A stretch of DNA of 45,704 nt from Micavibrio sp. UBA1672 (lineage in GTDB: Bacteria; Pseudomonadota; Alphaproteobacteria; Micavibrionales; Micavibrionaceae). Position 1 is the first letter of the stretch. The number at the start of each line of letters is the position of its first letter. Shown piece by piece: positions 42,426 through 45,704 of this stretch. The stretch is taken from assembly GCA_002320665.1 (NCBI GenBank), contig DCKO01000009.1, positions 1 through 45,704 of the forward strand, written 5' to 3'. The position numbers were made by a program, and so were the translations under genes. A model generated the notes under the pieces. The model made no database searches, was not told the origin of the DNA, and was given only the letters and a program-made list of their open reading frames with translations.

Positions 42426-43655
42426 TTGGATATCTTGATAGAAGAATTTGAAGGCAAGGTCTGGGCTGCAGCCTTGCGCAAAGGTCGTCTGGAAGGATTA
42501 GAAATTGATCCCCCGCACGAAGCCGTCCGCTGGGGCGCAGTGTACCGTGCAAAGATAACGCGCATTGATAAATCTCTTGATGCGGCCTTTCTTGATTTAG
42601 ATGGGACAAACACAGGCATTCTTTATAACCGCGATATCGTGATCAAACAAAAAGACGGCTCTTACCTCAAAGGCGGCGATACCTCTATCGGCAAGAACCT
42701 CAAAGCCGGAGATATCATTATAGTACAAGCCAAAAGCGCCTATCTCAGTAGTGATGACGACCTTTTTCAGCAAAGCGAAGAGGATAAAACCGTACAAACC
42801 ACCATGAGCATTAGTATTCCCGGGCGCTATTTGATCTACACACCAATGCTAAGCAACAATCAGGTCTCAAGACGTATTCGCGGTAAAGAACGCCGCAAAA
42901 AGCTGGAGAAAATGCTAAACCAGATAGAAGGTATGAGTGGCCTGATTTTGCGTTCGGCTGGTGCAGATCTGCAAACCGATATCCTGATGCGCGAGGCAAA
43001 AATTCTGAAAGATACATGGAATGTTATTTCTCATTCCCTTGAGGGCACTGCGGTAGAGCTTCTGATACAAGGGCCAAATTCAATCCAGCGCGTTCTCTCT
43101 GATATGGCCATTGAAACCATTGATACGATTAAAATCACAACAATGGATCATTTCCACCAAGCCGAAGACTGGTGCAATATATTCGCGCCTGATCTAGTAA
43201 CCAAAATTGAACCTGTCGAAGTCGATGACGGCACGCAAGACCTTGCTCTCTTTGAACATGAAGACCTTATGGGCCAGATTGAAGCTCTGTTCTATAATTA
43301 CGTGCTTCTGCCCTCAGGCGGCAATCTGATCATCCAGAGCACAGCAGCTCTGACCGCCGTAGATATCAATAAAAGCAGCGACAAACGCTCTCATCTGGCT
43401 GTCAATATTGAGGCCGTGCACGAGCTTGCCCGCCAGATGCGTCTGCGCAATTGCGGCGGCATAATCATTGTTGATTTCCTGAAAATGAATAGTAAAAAAG
43501 ACAAAGATGCCCTTCTGGAAGCCTTGGAAGATGCCACCTATACCGACCCTTGCACCGTTCAGGTCCATGGCCTCACCAGATTAGGTCTCGCAGAAATCAC
43601 CCGCAAACGCCGCACCCCACCGCTGGCTGAGCGTTTCGAGGGGATCGAGTTTTAA
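42426..43655 (+). CDS. rng: Ribonuclease E/G family protein (RNase G-like)
   Basis: A 409-aa endoribonuclease of the RNase E/G family, acting in rRNA 5' maturation and RNA decay. It has an N-terminal S1 domain (AVYRAKITRIDKSLDAAFLDL), an RNase H-like subdomain, and the DNase I-like catalytic region with metal-binding aspartates in LTAVDINKS and IIIVDFLKM. It ends soon after EITRKRRTPPL and lacks the CPxCxG zinc-link and small domain of E. coli RNase G, which I think is common in alphaproteobacterial members. The start is TTG 42426, with AGGAG at 42415-42419. The small zinc protein YacG that I would expect next is replaced by the retron. Confidence 0.9.
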   Translation: MDILIEEFEGKVWAAALRKGRLEGLEIDPPHEAVRWGAVYRAKITRIDKSLDAAFLDLDGTNTGILYNRDIVIKQKDGSYLKGGDTSIGKNLKAGDIIIVQAKSAYLSSDDDLFQQSEEDKTVQTTMSISIPGRYLIYTPMLSNNQVSRRIRGKERRKKLEKMLNQIEGMSGLILRSAGADLQTDILMREAKILKDTWNVISHSLEGTAVELLIQGPNSIQRVLSDMAIETIDTIKITTMDHFHQAEDWCNIFAPDLVTKIEPVEVDDGTQDLALFEHEDLMGQIEALFYNYVLLPSGGNLIIQSTAALTAVDINKSSDKRSHLAVNIEAVHELARQMRLRNCGGIIIVDFLKMNSKKDKDALLEALEDATYTDPCTVQVHGLTRLGLAEITRKRRTPPLAERFEGIEF

Positions 43656-43703
43656 GAAGAATTTTCTGGCAATAACACCCATCATTTCATAAACTCCGCA
43701 CAA

Positions 43704-43866
43704 CAGCGGATAATGCTTTGAGACTCCTTTTATGTTCAACATAAGAGGTCTGCGGGGCTACCCCGTGGCTTTCATGCTTTATGCATCCTATCCATCGCTT
43801 GGACGCCGTTGCACCTTGTGCAAAGTCGTCCACGCCATATTTGTTTGGTCAAGCTATTATCCGCTG
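43704..43866 (+). ncRNA. Retron msr-msd noncoding RNA (predicted)
   Basis: The a1 arm CAGCGGATAATGCTTTGA (43704-43721) pairs with the a2 arm TCAAGCTATTATCCGCTG (43849-43866): 11 contiguous pairs plus 6 more across two 1-nt bulges. Inside, in order, are an msr-like hairpin (CCTTTTATGT / ACATAAGAGG, 43726-43748), a second hairpin (CGGGG-CTA-CCCCG, 43753-43765), and a long msd-like hairpin at 43797-43835. The msd stem is TGGACG/CGTCCA, with inner TTGCAC-CTT-GTGCAA. TGGC (43766-43769) can pair with GCCA (43834-43837) to close the msd. This is the a1-msr-msd-a2 order of retrons, directly upstream of a retron-type RT. The branching guanosine should lie just after a1, near 43720-43722, but the usual AGC context is not seen. 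Confidence 0.8.
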
Positions 43867-43898
43867 CGCATAAACTCTGGACGCCAAAGGGGAAAAGC

Positions 43899-45221
43899 GT
43901 GAGCAAGGCCACGTTTATTACAGCACTAGCCCGATCAATTACTTGTGGAGAATGGAGCAAGGAATCCATAAAGCAACGCCTTACCTTTGCACTAAGCCCT
44001 AGCACACTTGATACTGAGCGTTTGGCAAGTTCTATCCATAAAAAAACCAAGAAACTAAAAAATATTGAGAACACGCATGTTGAAAATGCGATGCGTGAAA
44101 CAAAGTTCTTAAATGAGTGGTTAGAGAAGCAAACTTCTCTCCCCAGAGTAATGCGCATAAATCTGCAGCCCTCAGTGATGAATAAAAACACATCCCCCTT
44201 CCAAATATCAAATATTCCAGAGATCACAACCCATTACGGACTTGCCAGATGGCTTAGCTTAACCGAAAACGACCTAAGCTGGATGGCTGACACGCATAAT
44301 CTTCATGCACAAACTAAAAATTTTAAACTACAGCATTATCACTATAAGTGGCTTACGCGTAAAAGCGCCCCCCCACGGTTACTAGAAACACCCAAATCCT
44401 GTTTAAAATCAGTTCAACGAAAAATCCTGCATGACCTTATAGATAAAATAACACCCCATAATGCTGCACACGGGTTTACTAAAAACAGATCATGTAAAAC
44501 CCATGCACAAATCCATTGTGAACAAGACATAATCTTGCATATGGATTTATCAAACTTCTTTACAACCATTACATATGGCCAGGTTTATTGGTTCTTTTTA
44601 TCTCTCGGTTATCCAAAAAAAATAGCGCGTACACTAGCCTCACTTTGTACAAATACGCCAAGCCCTTATTTACTGGGAAGAAACTTCCAAAAACTGTCAT
44701 GGCAAAACCAAAAGATAATAACCCAAGCACACCTTCCTCAAGGAGCCCCAACTTCACCTGCCTTAGCCAACTTAGTTTGTTATAAGTTAGACAATAGACT
44801 GGAGGGACTATCTACTTCTCTAGGAATAAACTACTCGCGGTATGCTGATGATCTAGCTTTTTCCAGCAATAATTCATCTCTTAAAAAATCAGCCCATTTT
44901 AGGAAAATGGTTGAACAAATTGCCGATGATCAGGGCTTTCAAATCAATCACAATAAAACTTACACGTCTACAAAATCACAACAACAATCTCTGGTTGGAA
45001 TAGTTGTAAACAAGCAACCCAATATACGCCGAGATGACTACGATCAAATAAAAGCAATTCTGCATAATTGCATCAAAAAAGGAGCATCATCACAAAACAT
45101 AGGTAAGCATAAAAATTTCAAAGAGCACTTAAGAGGCAAGATTGCCTATATAGCATCCATCAACCCATCAAAGGCACAAAAGCTAAAAAAAGAATATCAA
45201 AAGATTAATTGGAATAAATAA
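43899..45221 (+). CDS. Retron-type reverse transcriptase
   Basis: A 440-aa RT that would copy the msd RNA into branched msDNA. Motifs are NAAHGFTKNRSCKTHAQIH (residues 188-206, retron-like variant of the RS...NAxxH block), MDLSNFF with catalytic D216, HLPQGAPTSPALANL (278-292), YADD at 315-318, and SLVGIVVNKQPNIRRDDY in place of the VTGLVVN motif. The thumb ends with LRGKIAYIASINP. The N-terminal ~140 residues (ALARSITCGEWSKESIKQRL, YHYKWLTRKS) resemble what I recall of myxobacterial-type retron RTs. The start is GTG 43899, supported by AAAGGGG at 43886-43892; the frame opens earlier at TTG 43809, but that lies inside the msd. It begins 32 nt after a2. No fused effector domain is recognisable. 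Confidence 0.92.
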   Translation: MSKATFITALARSITCGEWSKESIKQRLTFALSPSTLDTERLASSIHKKTKKLKNIENTHVENAMRETKFLNEWLEKQTSLPRVMRINLQPSVMNKNTSPFQISNIPEITTHYGLARWLSLTENDLSWMADTHNLHAQTKNFKLQHYHYKWLTRKSAPPRLLETPKSCLKSVQRKILHDLIDKITPHNAAHGFTKNRSCKTHAQIHCEQDIILHMDLSNFFTTITYGQVYWFFLSLGYPKKIARTLASLCTNTPSPYLLGRNFQKLSWQNQKIITQAHLPQGAPTSPALANLVCYKLDNRLEGLSTSLGINYSRYADDLAFSSNNSSLKKSAHFRKMVEQIADDQGFQINHNKTYTSTKSQQQSLVGIVVNKQPNIRRDDYDQIKAILHNCIKKGASSQNIGKHKNFKEHLRGKIAYIASINPSKAQKLKKEYQKINWNK

Positions 45222-45225
45222 TAAA

Positions 45226-45450
45226 ATGGTGCCCGATACGGGGCCAAACTCGAACACTAATGGGGAGTTTCTAGCAGAAACAGGCAGTAGCGACAAGGGC
45301 ATTCCAGATACCCCGCACCAGTCCTTGGGCATGGAAAACTGCGAAGACCTGTTTAACACACTGGCCGAGTGGAATAGCTATCTGGAACACCATGTTCCGC
45401 AACTGAGTGAAGAACAGGACAAATCGGATCATAGGGGGCCGCAATTATGA
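45226..45450 (+). CDS. Small acidic protein of unknown function in a mobilization context
   Basis: A 74-aa frame starts 4 nt after the RT stop and ends overlapping the next ORF by 4 nt (ATGA). The first half is low-complexity (VPDTGPNSNTNGEF, then TGSSDKGIPDTPHQSLG). The second half, from M35, is helix-prone and acidic (MENCEDLFNTLAEWNSYLEH, then HVPQLSEEQDKS). No good ribosome binding site precedes 45226, and ATG 45328-45330 may be the true start. I do not recognise it. Base composition is clearly GC-richer than the RT gene. It could belong to the mob operon or, less likely, act with the retron. Confidence 0.4.
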   Translation: MVPDTGPNSNTNGEFLAETGSSDKGIPDTPHQSLGMENCEDLFNTLAEWNSYLEHHVPQLSEEQDKSDHRGPQL

Positions 45451-45704
45451 CCCCACAAAACGTACAACCCCCGATTCTGAGCGATGTTTTTAACCCTGTC
45501 GCGCCTTCTGGCTCGATACCAGCCAAGCCCAACCATAAGGCGTTTGCCCCGTTCTCCATCCGGCTTGCCCCCGAAGAACGGGCCTATCTGGAAGACTGCG
45601 CCGGAAGCCGCCCATTGGGAACCTATATTCGTGATCAATTATTAGGCGATAAAGCCCTAAAGCGCCGTGTCCAGCGTAAACCAGCCATAGAGGATGGGCA
45701 ATAT
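45447..45704 (+). CDS. MobC-like plasmid mobilization protein, 5' part (cut by window end)
   Basis: From ATG 45447, with GGGGG about 8 nt upstream, the frame is open to the last base and encodes at least 86 residues. After a Pro-rich leader come FAPFSIRLAPEERAYLEDCA and SRPLGTYIRDQLLGDKALK. This is the ribbon-helix-helix-like pattern of alphaproteobacterial MobC-type relaxosome accessory proteins, which help a relaxase at oriT. The 4-nt overlap with the preceding small ORF suggests translational coupling. A relaxase gene would be expected downstream, outside the window. This marks the right edge as part of a mobilizable or integrated element. Confidence 0.65.
   Translation, partial: MTPQNVQPPILSDVFNPVAPSGSIPAKPNHKAFAPFSIRLAPEERAYLEDCAGSRPLGTYIRDQLLGDKALKRRVQRKPAIEDGQY

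Noticed and set aside
43809..43898. TTG start at 43809 for the reverse transcriptase
   Set aside because: It lies inside the predicted msd hairpin, has no ribosome binding site, and adds residues with no RT similarity. GTG 43899 has AAAGGGG a few bases upstream.
43656..45221. Diversity-generating retroelement or group II intron RT
   Set aside because: No VR/TR repeats, no accessory Avd gene, no domain V-like RNA and no maturase or endonuclease domain. The paired a1/a2 arms and RT motifs fit a retron better.
45226..45275. tRNA 3'-end-like sequence on the minus strand (TTCGAG ... ATCGGGCACCA) as an att site
   Set aside because: The T arm does not close and extra bases separate it from the acceptor-like part. 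It remains a weak possibility as a degenerate attachment site only.
1..45704. CRISPR array, rRNA genes or an insertion sequence
   Set aside because: No regularly spaced repeats, no rRNA-like stretches and no transposase reading frame were seen on either strand.

Overview
The window looks like chromosomal DNA of a fairly AT-rich alphaproteobacterium. Supporting lineage markers are CarD/CdnL, a DUF2336 protein, a UPF0262 protein beside a his gene, the order lnt - XRE regulator - metK - trmB, the recO-parC pair, and hisG - UPF0262 - infA - maf - rng. I cannot place it to genus; the sequence alone does not tell, for example, a Micavibrio-like from a Rhodospirillales-like organism. Nearly all of it is dense housekeeping sequence with short intergenic gaps, several tail-to-tail overlaps and frequent TTG/GTG starts.

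Layout. 1-4.8 kb: the 3' end of a CorC-type CBS protein, then lnt (lipoprotein N-acylation), an XRE regulator, metK and trmB. 4.9-8.0 kb, minus strand: recO and parC. 8.0-9.5 kb: aspartate dehydrogenase (nadX) and a histidine phosphatase. 9.4-13.2 kb, minus strand: folK-folP, then a cell-wall pair of an L,D-transpeptidase and a MepK-like murein endopeptidase. 13.3-17.2 kb: an atypical hisS, a secreted protein of unknown role, sufE and clpX. 17.2-21.9 kb: a Gtr-type surface-glycosylation cassette with GtrA, GtrB and two divergent GT-C membrane paralogs. 22-25.7 kb: a DHH phosphoesterase, a PaaK/CapK-like adenylate-forming enzyme, an LD-carboxypeptidase and an NTF2-like protein. 25.7-32.2 kb: carD, a calcineurin-like protein that has lost almost every metal ligand, an M48 lipoprotein protease, a degenerate nuclease-fold protein, prolyl iminopeptidase and pgk. 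32.3-37.1 kb: a DUF2336 protein, a small orphan protein with its own terminator, tRNA-Thr(GGT), a decayed tyrosine integrase fused to a 5' remnant of a membrane-transporter gene, and a soluble triple-PAS chemotaxis receptor. 37.3-43.7 kb: a small basic protein, a SIMPL protein, dcd, murA, short-form hisG, UPF0262, infA, maf and rng.

The most unusual element is at the right end. Positions 43704-45221 carry what reads as a complete retron. Two 18-nt arms that are complementary apart from small bulges (a1 43704-43721, a2 43849-43866) enclose two msr-like hairpins and a long msd-like hairpin. A reverse transcriptase with YADD and other RT motifs starts 32 nt further on, at a GTG with a good ribosome binding site. 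It has an N-terminal extension of about 140 residues resembling what I recall of myxobacterial-type retron RTs. No recognisable effector lies beside it. Downstream the sequence turns GC-richer and encodes a small protein and a MobC-like mobilization protein cut by the window end, so the retron sits at the edge of a mobile element.
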